This document shows positions 48,850-57,249 of a stretch of DNA of 64,000 nt, piece by piece (within the stretch, counting starts at the first letter, position 1; each line of letters begins with the position of its first letter). The notes under the pieces were generated by a model. It was not told the origin of the DNA, did not search any database, and saw nothing but the letters and a program-made list of their open reading frames with translations. The DNA lies in contig NZ_NSFT01000005.1 of NCBI RefSeq assembly GCF_002294725.1, positions 186,001 to 250,000 of the forward strand. The letters run 5' to 3'. The position numbers and the translations under genes were made by a program. The stretch is from Mesorhizobium sp. WSM4313 (GTDB taxonomy: Bacteria > Pseudomonadota > Alphaproteobacteria > Rhizobiales > Rhizobiaceae).

Positions 48850-48993
48850 AATAGGAAGTAAGGGAATAGGCAGTAGGAAATAGGCAGTAGGCGAAAGAAG
48901 GGTTGGCATACCACCCAGCGACACGAATGTTCTATTGCCTATTGCCTATTGCCTATTGCCTATTGCCTATTGCCTATTGCCTACTGCCTACTC
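48850..48993. repeat. Heptanucleotide tandem array with inverted counterpart
   Basis: Seven exact CTATTGC units (48932-48980), then CTACTGC and CTACTC, nine units in all. A shorter run of the complementary form (GGAATAGGCAGTAGGAAATAGGC in pieces) lies at about 48855-48890 in the opposite orientation. The two can pair to form a large hairpin. The array covers the stop codon of the sulfatase gene. Confidence 0.9.
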
Positions 48994-50534
48994 ACGTACC
49001 CCACCACTCCATCTTCCGTCAGTTCCGCCAAGGCAAGGGACTGATCGAGGTGAGCGGCACGCCAGGCAAGCATCTTCTCGGCGAACTCGAGCCGTACCGG
49101 GAGATAGGCCGGGTCGTTCGCCACATTGTTCAGCTCGCCTGGATCCTTCGATAGGTCGAACAGAAGCGCCGGCAGACCGCCGCCGAAATGGACATATTTG
49201 AAGTCCGCCGCGCGGATGACGGCGAGGTTGCAGGTGTTCGATCTGACACCGAAATGGCGTTCGGCTTCCCCTTGGGCGACCGTGCGGAAATCAAACTCCC
49301 AATGCGCGGCGTCGCGCCAGGCTTCCGGTTCCGTTCCATCCAGCCAAGGCGCGAGCGAACGGCCGTCGAGGTGGCGCTGCGGGGCGGCGCCGATCAGGTC
49401 GAGCAAGGTGGGGAAGACATCGACGGCTTCGGTGAAATGATCCACGGATGTGCCCGCGGCGGCTCCCCGCCGCGGATCGCGGATGATCAACGGAATGTGG
49501 TAGCTGGCGTCGAAGAAGCCGCCTTTGCCGAGCATATAATGATCGCCCATCATCTCGGCATGGTCGGAGGTGAGCACGATCACGGTGTCGTCCCAGGCAC
49601 CCGCCGATTTGATCGCTTGCCAGATGCGGCCGAGCTGCGCGTCGACCTCGGAGATCATGCCGTAATAGATCGCGCGGATGCGGCGAAAGTTCTCCTCGCT
49701 CCAGTCCGGCACGTTGCCCTCGATGCCGGGGACGAATTTTGTCCGCTTCTGCCCGGCGAGATCGTAGGCGAGATAGGGATGGCTGCCGGACTCGGCCTGC
49801 CAACTTGCAGCGCGTTTGAACACGGGACCTTCGGCCGGATCATACATGCTGTTGTAGGGCTCCGGCACGATGAAGGGCGGGTGCGGGCTGATGAAGGAGA
49901 TATGCGCGAACCACGGCGCGCTCTCCTCCTGCTCGCCAAGCCAGCGGATGAACTCGCCGGCCAGGAACGCGGTCGGCGTCTGGTCTTTCGAATAGATCGG
50001 CGGCGCGTTGGTCACGTCGCGTTCCGCCTGGCCGCGGGCCGGACGGTGGATGTCGGGGCTGCCTGCGCCGGTGTCGATACCCTGGGTCCGCAGCCATGAC
50101 AGCCATTGCTTCTGATGCTCGGGCAGGGCCTGGCGCACGGTGAATCCCGGCAGCACGCCTTCATAGCTGCGCAGGCGCGGATCCCCGGCCGCCAGCCGGC
50201 GCGGATCGAGCGCGACATCGGTGTAGCCGAACAGGGTGGGATCATAGCCCGCCGCGCGCGCCGAAAGCGCGATGTTGCCATGGCGCGCGTCAAGCGGCGT
50301 GCCGTTGCGGCAGACGCGATTGTTCATCTGGTAGAGCCCGGTGTAGAGGCACGCGCGGGCAGGCGAGCAGGGTGCCGCCCCGCCATAATGGCGGCGGAAA
50401 AGCACGCCCTCCGCGGCGAGCGCATCGACGTTCGGCGTCTTCACCACCGGATGGCCGGCCGCCGACAGGCAATCGCCTCGCCACTGGTCGCAAGTGATGA
50501 GCAGGACGTTCGGGCGGTGCGTGCGATTGTTCAA
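48981..50534 (-). CDS. Type I sulfatase / phosphonate monoester hydrolase family
   Basis: A 517-residue sulfatase. PNVLLITCDQWRGDCL supplies metal ligands, and APCSPARACLYTG holds the CxPxR motif whose cysteine (residue 56) is converted to formylglycine. DDTVIVLTSDHAEMMGDHY supplies further metal ligands. The start chosen is TTG 50534, with AAGGAG 6 bases before it; GTG 50576 gives 14 more residues. The substrate could be a sulfate ester, choline sulfate or a phosphonate ester. The last codons lie in the heptamer repeat array at 48932-48993, and the stop codon itself is part of it. Divergent from the VOC operon. Confidence 0.87.
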   Translation of the reverse strand: MNNRTHRPNVLLITCDQWRGDCLSAAGHPVVKTPNVDALAAEGVLFRRHYGGAAPCSPARACLYTGLYQMNNRVCRNGTPLDARHGNIALSARAAGYDPTLFGYTDVALDPRRLAAGDPRLRSYEGVLPGFTVRQALPEHQKQWLSWLRTQGIDTGAGSPDIHRPARGQAERDVTNAPPIYSKDQTPTAFLAGEFIRWLGEQEESAPWFAHISFISPHPPFIVPEPYNSMYDPAEGPVFKRAASWQAESGSHPYLAYDLAGQKRTKFVPGIEGNVPDWSEENFRRIRAIYYGMISEVDAQLGRIWQAIKSAGAWDDTVIVLTSDHAEMMGDHYMLGKGGFFDASYHIPLIIRDPRRGAAAGTSVDHFTEAVDVFPTLLDLIGAAPQRHLDGRSLAPWLDGTEPEAWRDAAHWEFDFRTVAQGEAERHFGVRSNTCNLAVIRAADFKYVHFGGGLPALLFDLSKDPGELNNVANDPAYLPVRLEFAEKMLAWRAAHLDQSLALAELTEDGVVGYVSRQ

Positions 50535-50608
50535 GATCGTCTCCTTGTGGAAGCGTTCAGATGGAACGGAAATCACCCGCGTTGCAAGCCAAGCTTGGTG
50601 ACAGATCG

Positions 50609-50635
50609 GTGAACATGTTTCGAACTGTCGTTCAC
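50609..50635. promoter_or_regulatory. Candidate operator inverted repeat
   Basis: GTGAAC (50609-50614) and GTTCAC (50630-50635), 15 bases apart, with GAACATGTTTCGAAC nested inside. It lies between the divergent sulfatase and VOC genes. The cognate regulator is unknown. Confidence 0.35.
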
Positions 50636-50748
50636 TTTCATGATACAGTCCATTCTATGTTTGCCCGCTTTGCCACCGGCCCGCTCATCCTCATATTGGC
50701 GTGGACAGCGGCAAGGGCCGCATGAGGACAAAGGGAAGGAGCAGGATC

Positions 50749-51681
50749 ATGCTCAATCAGATACAGGGGCTGCATCACGTCACCTCGATGGCGAGCGATG
50801 CACGCCGCAACAATGAGTTCTTTACAAAAAAGCTTGGCCTGCGCCGGGTGAAGAAGACCGTCAATTTCGACGCGCCGGATGTCTACCATCTCTACTATGC
50901 CGACGAGGTCGGCACGCCGGGTTCGGTGATGACCTATTTCCCGTTCCCCGATATCGCCAAGGGCCGGCACGGCGTCGGCGAGGTGGGCTCGACAGTGTTC
51001 TCGGTGCCGGAAGGCACGCTGGCCTATTGGGAAAAGCGCTTTGCCGATGAAGGCGTGGGCAACGTCGCCCGCACGGAAGGTTTTGGCGAGAAGCGGCTTA
51101 CTTTCACCGGTCCCGACGGCGACAGTTTCGCGCTTGTCGAGGACAAGGCCGATAAACGCGCGCCGTGGATCAAAGGCGGCGTTCCCGGCGACGAGGCGAT
51201 TCGCGGCTTTCACTCGGTCTCGCTGCGGCTGAAGGACGGCGGCGCCACCGAGGAGCTTTTGAAATTCATGGGCTATGAGGAGGTCGACAAGTCCGGCAAT
51301 ATCCGCCGGCTGGCGATCAAGAACGGCAACGGCGCCGATGTCGTCGACATCGAATCGCTGCCAGGTGCCGGCTTTGCCAATCTCGGCGCCGGCTCGGTGC
51401 ACCATGTCGCCTTCGCGGTCGAGGATCGTGCCAAGCAGCTGGAAGTGCGCAAGGCGCTTGTCGACACGGGCTATGGCGTGACGCCGGTCATCGATCGCGA
51501 CTATTTCTGGGCGATCTATTTCCGCACGCCGGGGGGCGTGCTGTTCGAGGTGTCGACCAACGAGCCGGGCTTCAACCGCGACGAGGACACCGCGCATCTC
51601 GGCGAGGCGCTGAGGCTGCCGGCGCAGCATCAGCATCTGAGGCCCTATCTCGAACAGCATCTGCAGAAGCTGGAAGACTGA
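50749..51681 (+). CDS. VOC-family ring-cleaving dioxygenase-like protein (MhqO/YkcA type)
   Basis: A 310-residue protein with two tandem VOC domains. The first is LNQIQGLHHVTSMASDARRNNEFFTKKLGLRRVKKTVNFD, the second begins AIRGFHSVSLRLKDGGATEELL. Metal ligands are the histidines in GLHHVT and HHVAF and the glutamate in GVLFEVSTNEP. It resembles the quinone-stress protein MhqO of Bacillus. The start at 50749 has AAGGAGCAGGATC upstream. It stops 4 bases before a MhqD-like hydrolase, as in the quinone-resistance gene sets, so hydroquinone detoxification is the working inference. Confidence 0.85.
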   Translation: MLNQIQGLHHVTSMASDARRNNEFFTKKLGLRRVKKTVNFDAPDVYHLYYADEVGTPGSVMTYFPFPDIAKGRHGVGEVGSTVFSVPEGTLAYWEKRFADEGVGNVARTEGFGEKRLTFTGPDGDSFALVEDKADKRAPWIKGGVPGDEAIRGFHSVSLRLKDGGATEELLKFMGYEEVDKSGNIRRLAIKNGNGADVVDIESLPGAGFANLGAGSVHHVAFAVEDRAKQLEVRKALVDTGYGVTPVIDRDYFWAIYFRTPGGVLFEVSTNEPGFNRDEDTAHLGEALRLPAQHQHLRPYLEQHLQKLED

Positions 51682-51685
51682 AGCC

Positions 51686-52315
51686 ATGAGCAAGGACGCT
51701 TACATCCACAAGGTGCTGCCCGGTACGCCGGGCAGCCCGCTGCTCTTCGTCCTCCACGGCACCGGCGCCGACGAGAACCAGCTTCTCGGTTTCGGCCGCG
51801 AGCTTATGCCTTCGGCGACGATCGTCTCGCCGCGCGGCGATGTGTCGGAGCACGGTGCTCCCCGTTTCTTTCGCCGCACCGGCGAGGGTGTCTACGACAT
51901 GGACGACCTAGCGCGCGCGACATCGAAGATGGCGAGCTTCGTCAAGGCGCATGTCGAGACCGCAAAACCTTCGGCGGTGTTCGGCCTCGGCTACTCCAAC
52001 GGCGCCAACATCCTGGCCTCGGTGGTGTTCGCCGAGCCGGGCCTGTTCGACGCCACGGCGCTGATGCATCCGCTGATCCCGTTCGAACCCCGCGTCCAGG
52101 GCAGCCTTGCCGGCCGCCGCATCCTGATCACGGCCGGCAGGCGCGACCCGATCTGTCCGCCCAATTTGACGTCGCGGCTTGAGGCCTATTTGCGCGCCGA
52201 CGGCGCCGATGTCACAGTGGAATGGCACGACGGCGGGCATGAGGTTCGGCCGAATGAAATCGAAGCGGCGCGGCGGTTTTTCGCGCCGGCGCCCGTTGCC
52301 GAAGGAGGCAAGTAA
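51686..52315 (+). CDS. Alpha/beta hydrolase, phospholipase/carboxylesterase family (MhqD-like)
   Basis: A 209-residue serine hydrolase. It has LLFVLHGTGADENQLLGF (oxyanion region), the nucleophile in GLGYSNGANILAS, the acid in GRRDPICPP and the histidine in HDGGHEVRPNE. This is the Abhydrolase_2 family, including MhqD, which is induced by quinones in Bacillus (family knowledge). It sits 4 bases after the VOC dioxygenase, and the GNAT gene follows at 52317, so the three form an operon. Substrate not known. Confidence 0.88.
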   Translation: MSKDAYIHKVLPGTPGSPLLFVLHGTGADENQLLGFGRELMPSATIVSPRGDVSEHGAPRFFRRTGEGVYDMDDLARATSKMASFVKAHVETAKPSAVFGLGYSNGANILASVVFAEPGLFDATALMHPLIPFEPRVQGSLAGRRILITAGRRDPICPPNLTSRLEAYLRADGADVTVEWHDGGHEVRPNEIEAARRFFAPAPVAEGGK

Positions 52316-52316
52316 C

Positions 52317-52616
52317 ATGGCCGATCAACTGCCCGAGATCGAACTGGAAGACCGCGGCTCCAAGGGGCGTTACGTGCTGCGCGGCCCGGGCGGCGCCGAG
52401 GCCGAGATGACGTTCACCAAGATCGGCGAGCACCAGCTCATCATCGACCACACTGAGGTGCCGGATGTCTTTCGGGGCCAGGGCGCCGGGCTTCGGCTCG
52501 TCACCCGCGCGGTCGAGGATGCGCGTGCCGCCGGCAAGAAGATCATCCCGCTCTGCCCCTTCGCCAACGCCCAGTTCCGCCGCCACCCGGAATGGGCGGA
52601 TGTGCTGAAGCGGTAG
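52317..52616 (+). CDS. GNAT-related N-acetyltransferase (NATD1/YjdJ-like)
   Basis: A 99-residue minimal acetyltransferase-fold protein. It has the acetyl-CoA loop in VFRGQGAGLRLVTRAVEDARAAGKKIIPLCPFANAQFRRHPEW (in pieces). The single short domain matches the NATD1/PF14542 group. The start at 52317 is preceded by GAAGGAGGCAAGTAAC, with its ATG one base beyond the hydrolase stop. It is the third gene of the VOC-hydrolase operon. Its substrate is unknown. Confidence 0.85.
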   Translation: MADQLPEIELEDRGSKGRYVLRGPGGAEAEMTFTKIGEHQLIIDHTEVPDVFRGQGAGLRLVTRAVEDARAAGKKIIPLCPFANAQFRRHPEWADVLKR

Positions 52617-52621
52617 CACCG

Positions 52622-52815
52622 TCTTCCCCTTCTCCCCCTGTGGGAGAAGGTGGCCGCGCAGCGGCCGGATGAGGGGTGTTCCAGCGGAGTGAGACGTTCG
52701 CATTCCCTGGAACACCCCTCATCCGTCTCGGCGCTGCGCGCCGATCCACCGCCCGGGCGAGCCACGCGTCTCGCCCGTCCTTCGGATCCCACAAGGGGAG
52801 AAGGGGAAGCTCTTG
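52622..52815. repeat. Rhizobial intergenic repeat with CCTTCTCCC hairpin
   Basis: Starts with a hairpin CCTTCTCCC/GGGAGAAGG (52628-52650) followed by GGATGAGGGGTGTTCC, and ends with the complementary GGAACACCCCTCATCC (near 52710) and AAGGGGAGAAGGGGAAG. Related to the unit at 14961-15150. The gap to the next gene holds nothing else. Confidence 0.7.
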
Positions 52816-52896
52816 GCATTTGCGCCGCCCGATCATCTTGCCTAAGTTGACGGTTCGCCCGGACGAAACCTGTCGTCCCGCCCGTCCCCGATTTGA

Positions 52897-53967
52897 ATGG
52901 CTTCCCTGATGACCGATACCGACCTGATCCCCGTTTTCGACGGACATAACGACACGCTGCTTCGGCTCTACCAGTCGAAGGAAGCCGACGTCGAAAAGCT
53001 GTTCATCGAGGGGACGCCGGGCGGGCATATCGACCTGCCGCGCGCCAGGAAAGGCGGCTTTGCCGGCGGCATGTTCGCGATCTTTCCGCCTCCGGTCGAA
53101 AAGTCGAAACGCAGCGCCGTGCCTCCGGCACCGAGCGACAATGAACCGCTGCCGCCGGAACTGCCGCAGGCCGAGGCGATCACCTCAACCATCGGCATGG
53201 CTTCGATCCTGTTCCGGCTGGAGCGCGCCGGCGCATTGACCGTCTGCCGCAGCGCCGGCGATGTGCGGGACGCGATGGCCAAGGGCTCGATCGCGGCGGT
53301 GTTCCACATCGAAGGCGTCGAGGCGATCGATCCCGGGCTTGCCATGGTCGATGTGCTGCACGCCGCAGGGCTGCGCTCGCTGGGCATCGTCTGGAGCCGC
53401 CCCAACGCCTTCGGCAACGGCGTGCCGTTCCGCTTTCCGTCCTCGCCCGACACCGGGCCTGGTCTCACCGATGCCGGCAAGGCGCTGGTCAAGGCGTGCA
53501 ACCAGCTCAGGATCATGATCGACCTCTCGCATCTCAACGAGAAGGGTTTTCGCGACATGGCCGAGCTTAGCGATGCGCCGCTGGTCGCGACCCATTCCAA
53601 TGTGCATGCGATCTGCGGCCATTCGCGCAACTTGACCGACTGGCAGCTCGGCGCGATCCGCGAATCCGGCGGCATGGTGGGCCTGAACTTCGCCACCGGC
53701 TTCCTGCGCGAGGACGGCCGCATGAACGCCGACACCAGCATTGATATCATGGTGCGCCACATCGATTCGCTGTTGCAGGCGCTGGGTGAAGACGGGGTCG
53801 GGCTAGGCTCGGATTTCGACGGCGCCATGATCCCGGCCCCCATCGGCGACGTCGCCGGTCTGCCGAAGCTCATCGACGCGCTCGCCGCGCGCGGTTTCGG
53901 GCGCGCGCTGATCGAGAAGATCGCTTACCGGAACTGGTTGAGCGTGCTTGAGCGCACCATAGGCTAA
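52897..53967 (+). CDS. Membrane-dipeptidase-type (M19) peptidase
   Basis: A 356-residue zinc dipeptidase. FDGHNDTLLRLYQ gives the H-x-D ligands. HIEGVEAI supplies the bridging glutamate, ATHSNVHAICGHSRNLTD the two further histidine ligands, and LGSDFDGAMI the last acidic residue. It hydrolyses dipeptides; some relatives act on D-amino-acid or cyclic peptide analogues. It lacks an obvious signal peptide. Start at 52897 is uncertain: ATG 52909 begins closer to the conserved part. It lies convergent to the amine-catabolism operon's last gene. Confidence 0.9.
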   Translation: MASLMTDTDLIPVFDGHNDTLLRLYQSKEADVEKLFIEGTPGGHIDLPRARKGGFAGGMFAIFPPPVEKSKRSAVPPAPSDNEPLPPELPQAEAITSTIGMASILFRLERAGALTVCRSAGDVRDAMAKGSIAAVFHIEGVEAIDPGLAMVDVLHAAGLRSLGIVWSRPNAFGNGVPFRFPSSPDTGPGLTDAGKALVKACNQLRIMIDLSHLNEKGFRDMAELSDAPLVATHSNVHAICGHSRNLTDWQLGAIRESGGMVGLNFATGFLREDGRMNADTSIDIMVRHIDSLLQALGEDGVGLGSDFDGAMIPAPIGDVAGLPKLIDALAARGFGRALIEKIAYRNWLSVLERTIG

Positions 53968-53974
53968 GGCGGCT

Positions 53975-54232
53975 CTATCCGTCGTAGCCGATACGCTTCA
54001 GCCATTCCTTGCCGACGCCACGGTCGCGGATGATCGCTAAGGGGTTTTCCGCGTCGAGCCGGGCGCAGATGCGGTAGACCTCCAGCGTCTCGGCATTCAT
54101 CTCCCCGCGCTTGAAGAAATACATCGCCGCCGCGTAGCGGGTGCGGCCGGACCACATCTCGCCGAGTGGCGTGTTGACCAGCTCCCACTGCTCGGCGGCT
54201 TCCGTTTCCAGGTCTTCCGCTTCGCTTGCCAT
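53975..54232 (-). CDS. Hypothetical protein (85 aa) linked to the aminomethyltransferase
   Basis: An 85-residue acidic protein beginning MASEAEDLETEAAEQWELVNTP, with the central GEMWSGRTRYAAAMYFFKRGEMNAETLEVYRIC and a C-terminal LDAENPLAIIRDRGVGKEWLKRIGYDG. Its ATG lies one base after the upstream gene's stop, so it is in the same transcript. It looks like a compact helical domain with no signal sequence. I do not recognise the family. Conservation with the aminomethyltransferase gene cannot be tested here; the tight spacing suggests a functional link such as a small subunit. Confidence 0.7.
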   Translation of the reverse strand: MASEAEDLETEAAEQWELVNTPLGEMWSGRTRYAAAMYFFKRGEMNAETLEVYRICARLDAENPLAIIRDRGVGKEWLKRIGYDG

Positions 54233-54233
54233 G

Positions 54234-55463
54234 TCAAAAGTCCGCAGGCGGGCTGGCGGTGCGGCGGTCGAGCCTGATGAAGGGCCGCTGCACCACCTTC
54301 GCCTTCTTCATCAGCTTCTGGTACTGCAGCTCGCGCATGGCGTAAATCTCGACCCAGAGGTCGTCGACGATCGTGTCGCCATAGGGCCGCCGCAGCGAGG
54401 CGAGCGCGATGTTGCGCTTGGCCATGGGCGACCACATCGCCGCGCTGACCAGCCCAACCTCCTGGCTTTTCTTGTAGTAGACGATCGCGTGCTCGGCCGG
54501 GATGTTGCCTTCGATCTCCAGGCCGACCAGCACATGGCGCAGCTTCTTCTTCGTCCGGGCTTCGAGGATGGCGCGGCGGCCGTTGAAATGGCCTTTGTCC
54601 GGATCGATCATGAAGCCGAGGCCGATCTCGTCCGGCATGCGAAGGCGGTCGGCGCGGATGGCGTGCTCGGCAGCCGTGAAATCGGCATTGGTGACGATCA
54701 GCCCCGCCTCCAGCCGGGCTCGGTTCAGCGCGGCATAGCCAATGGCGCGGATGCCGCGCAGTTCGCCCGCCGCCATCAGCCGGTCCCACAGGCTCAGCGC
54801 CTTGTCGGCCGGCACGAACAATTCGTAGCCGAGATCGCCGGTGAAGCCGGTGCGCGAGATGGTCACCGCAGCGCCGTCATGCGCGAACTCGGCAAGGTCG
54901 AAGATTTTCAGCCGCTCAACGCCGGCAAAGCCCGCTTCGCGCAGGATGGCGAAGGAGGTCGGACCCTGCAGCGCCAGTCCGGCGACCGCTTCGGTCTCTT
55001 CCTCGACACTGATCTCATAGCCGATCGCGCTGTCGAGCAGCCAAGGCAGATGGCGCTCTTGCGAGCAGAGACGGAAGCGTGTCGGCGACAGCCGGAACAA
55101 AGTGCCATCATCAAGGACAAAGCCATCGTCATCGCACCAGGCGGTGTAATGGACGCGGCCGGGTTTCAGCCTGGTCACGTCGCGCAGCGTGACGCGGTCG
55201 AGATAGGCTTCGGCATCCGGGCCCTCGATCCGGTATTTGGTCATCGGCGAGACGTCGAAGAGCGCCGCCTGGCTGCGGATGGCGAAATATTCGAGCTCCT
55301 CGTCCCACAACGAATGCGGCGCGCGGTAGCCGGCCCAGTTGTACCAGTCGTTCGTCAGCGCCAGCGCGTCGATGCGCGGCTGGAAGGGGGTGCCCATGCG
55401 CAAAGTGCGGAAGTGGGATTGGGCGAGGGTGCGGGCGGCGTCGGTTTTCACATGACGATTCAT
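54234..55463 (-). CDS. GcvT-like aminomethyltransferase (tetrahydrofolate-dependent)
   Basis: A 409-residue protein of the GcvT/DmdA fold: YNWAGYRAPHSLWDEELEYFAIRSQAALFDVSPMTKYRIEGPDAEAYLDRV in pieces, then LALQGPTSFAIL and SRTGFTGDLGYELFVP with the expected aspartate for the folate-bound methyl group. YAALNRARLEAGL follows. It extends to a C-terminal GCV_T_C-like domain. Such enzymes move methyl or methylene groups from an amine or sulfonium to tetrahydrofolate. It is in a unit with the 85-aa gene. The substrate is not known; the neighbours (methyltransferase, flavin oxidases, amine oxidase) point to a methylated amine. Start at 55463 is set by the conserved sequence after it; the frame extends into a repeat. 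Confidence 0.87.
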   Translation of the reverse strand: MNRHVKTDAARTLAQSHFRTLRMGTPFQPRIDALALTNDWYNWAGYRAPHSLWDEELEYFAIRSQAALFDVSPMTKYRIEGPDAEAYLDRVTLRDVTRLKPGRVHYTAWCDDDGFVLDDGTLFRLSPTRFRLCSQERHLPWLLDSAIGYEISVEEETEAVAGLALQGPTSFAILREAGFAGVERLKIFDLAEFAHDGAAVTISRTGFTGDLGYELFVPADKALSLWDRLMAAGELRGIRAIGYAALNRARLEAGLIVTNADFTAAEHAIRADRLRMPDEIGLGFMIDPDKGHFNGRRAILEARTKKKLRHVLVGLEIEGNIPAEHAIVYYKKSQEVGLVSAAMWSPMAKRNIALASLRRPYGDTIVDDLWVEIYAMRELQYQKLMKKAKVVQRPFIRLDRRTASPPADF

Positions 55464-55480
55464 GACGGCGTTCCTTCGCG

Positions 55481-55635
55481 CCCCCCTCTGTCCTGCCGGA
55501 CATCTCCCCCACAAGGGGGGAGATTGGACGTCACGCTGACTTTCGCCGATCTCCAACGTCGCAAGAAAAGCGCCGACAGATCGAGCTGCTGATCTCCCCC
55601 CTCGTGGGGGAGATGGCCGGCAGGCCAGAGGGGGG
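55481..55635. repeat. Large inverted repeat between the aminomethyltransferase and the first FAD oxidoreductase
   Basis: CCCCCCTCTG, TCCTGCCGGA, CATCTCCCCC at 55481-55510 matches the reverse complement of 55606-55635 at 28 of 30 positions. Each arm also carries its own short hairpin. The 95 bases between hold no gene. Confidence 0.85.
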
Positions 55636-55674
55636 CGCCATGGAGCGCGACTTCAGCGATTTGCAAAAACATAT

Positions 55675-57249
55675 TCACCCCCTCATCGCGATGATGCGGC
55701 GCGCGGCGTTGAGGCCGGGCGCGCCGGAGATGCCGCCGCCCGAATGCGAGCCGGCGCCGGCGAGGAACAGGCCTTCGAGCGGCGTGTCGTAGCCCGACCA
55801 GCCGGAGACCGGCCGCGACATCAGCATCTGGTCGGCCTGCAACTCGCCATGGTGCCAGTGGCCGCCAGGCATGCGGTAGCGCGCCTCGATGTCGGCGGGC
55901 GTCAAAAGCTCGGCGTGGCTGACCGTTGCGCCGATGCCGGGCGCATAGGTCTCGAGCTGCGCCATGATCGCCTTGAGGAAGCGCGGCTTGCCGGCGCCCC
56001 AGCCCTCTCTCAACGCATAAGGCGCGTACTGCACCACGGCCGAAAGCACGCAGGCGCCGAATGGGGCGAGCGATGGGTCGGCCAGGCTGGGCAACGTGAT
56101 CTCCATCACCGGCTCTGGCGAGAAGTCGCCATATTTCGACGGATTGAAGGCGCGCTCGACATGGTCGGGCGAAGGCGCGACGACGAGGCGACCTTTGTGG
56201 CCGGCGGCGTCGACGCCCGAAAATTGCGGCGGCCGGTCCAGCGCCAGATGCAGCTTGGCCGCATCGCCCTTCATGCGGATGTTCTTCACCTTGCGCACGA
56301 AGCCGGTGTCAACCTCGCGCGGGCCGACAAGATCGAGGATCGTCGTCGCCGGGTTGATCGCGGAGACGACGATCTTGGCCTGCAGCGTTTCGCCGCCCTG
56401 CGTGACGACGCCGACGGCGCGGCCCTTCTCGACGATCACCTTGGCGACTGGCGAGGTCGGGCGGATCGAAACGCCCGCCTTTTCCGCCGCCGCGCGGATG
56501 GCAGCGACGACAGCGCCCATGCCGCCTTTCGGCTGGACCTGCGCGCCGGCAAGGCCGCCAATCTCGCCGGCCAACCTGTAATAGAGGCCGAGCAGCGAAG
56601 TCGGCGAGCGCGGCCCAAGATGCGAGCCGAGCGTCGCGTCGAAAGCAAGCAGGCCCTTCAGCCGGTCGTCCGAGAGCTGCTCGTCGAGCAGGTCGTAGAC
56701 ATTCATCAAAAGCACGCGCAGGAAGTCGCGCATGTCTTCCCTGCCAAGCCGCTTCAGCGCCAGCGCGGTCTGGCCGAGCCCGGCCATTTCTGCCAGCGAC
56801 ATGCCGGCAAAGTCCGGCGGCCGGCGCGACAGGAACGGTTTCAGCACGCCGGCATAGCGCAGCAATTGCGCGCGCAGGTCTTTCCAGGCGGACTGTTCCG
56901 AAGGGCTGGTGCCCGTCAGCACCTCGCCATAGGCGCCGTGGAGCACCAGCGGGCCGTCCTTCGACAGCGCCACCGATGGCACGAGGTCGCCGCGCTCGAC
57001 CTTCAGGCCGTGGCGTTCCAGCTCCAGCGTTTTCACCACATCGGGATGCAGGCGATTGAGCAGATGCGCGACCGTGGAGACGCGGAAGCCGGGCGCGAAT
57101 TCCTCGGTGCGCGCGGCGCCGCCGACCTCGTTGCCGGCCTCGAGCAGCAGCACCTTGCGTCCCGACTTGGCCAGCGTGGCGGCGGCGACGAGGCCGTTGT
57201 GGCCGCCGCCGATGACGATGGCGTCCCAATTCAAATCAGATGACGTCAT
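55675..57249 (-). CDS. FAD-dependent oxidoreductase, phytoene-desaturase-like (PYROXD2 type)
   Basis: A 524-residue flavoprotein. DAIVIGGGHNGLVAAATLAKSGRKVLLLEA gives the FAD dinucleotide-binding motif (GGGHNG), the second FAD block is NEVGGAARTEEFAPGFRV, and the C-terminal FAD segment is GLFLAGAGSHSGGGISGAPGLNAARR. It is similar in layout to the paralogue upstream. The reaction is unknown; the superfamily covers desaturases, amine oxidases and isomerases. The start overlaps the upstream gene's end by 14 bases. It might act with the GcvT-like gene on the same substrate (inference). Confidence 0.85.
   Translation of the reverse strand: MTSSDLNWDAIVIGGGHNGLVAAATLAKSGRKVLLLEAGNEVGGAARTEEFAPGFRVSTVAHLLNRLHPDVVKTLELERHGLKVERGDLVPSVALSKDGPLVLHGAYGEVLTGTSPSEQSAWKDLRAQLLRYAGVLKPFLSRRPPDFAGMSLAEMAGLGQTALALKRLGREDMRDFLRVLLMNVYDLLDEQLSDDRLKGLLAFDATLGSHLGPRSPTSLLGLYYRLAGEIGGLAGAQVQPKGGMGAVVAAIRAAAEKAGVSIRPTSPVAKVIVEKGRAVGVVTQGGETLQAKIVVSAINPATTILDLVGPREVDTGFVRKVKNIRMKGDAAKLHLALDRPPQFSGVDAAGHKGRLVVAPSPDHVERAFNPSKYGDFSPEPVMEITLPSLADPSLAPFGACVLSAVVQYAPYALREGWGAGKPRFLKAIMAQLETYAPGIGATVSHAELLTPADIEARYRMPGGHWHHGELQADQMLMSRPVSGWSGYDTPLEGLFLAGAGSHSGGGISGAPGLNAARRIIAMRG

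Noticed and set aside
48932..48993. Possible CRISPR array
   Set aside because: The units are 7-base direct repeats without spacers; it is a simple tandem repeat.
50657..50725. A 22-codon hydrophobic frame before the VOC gene
   Set aside because: It could be a leader peptide but has no ribosome site and is too short to judge.
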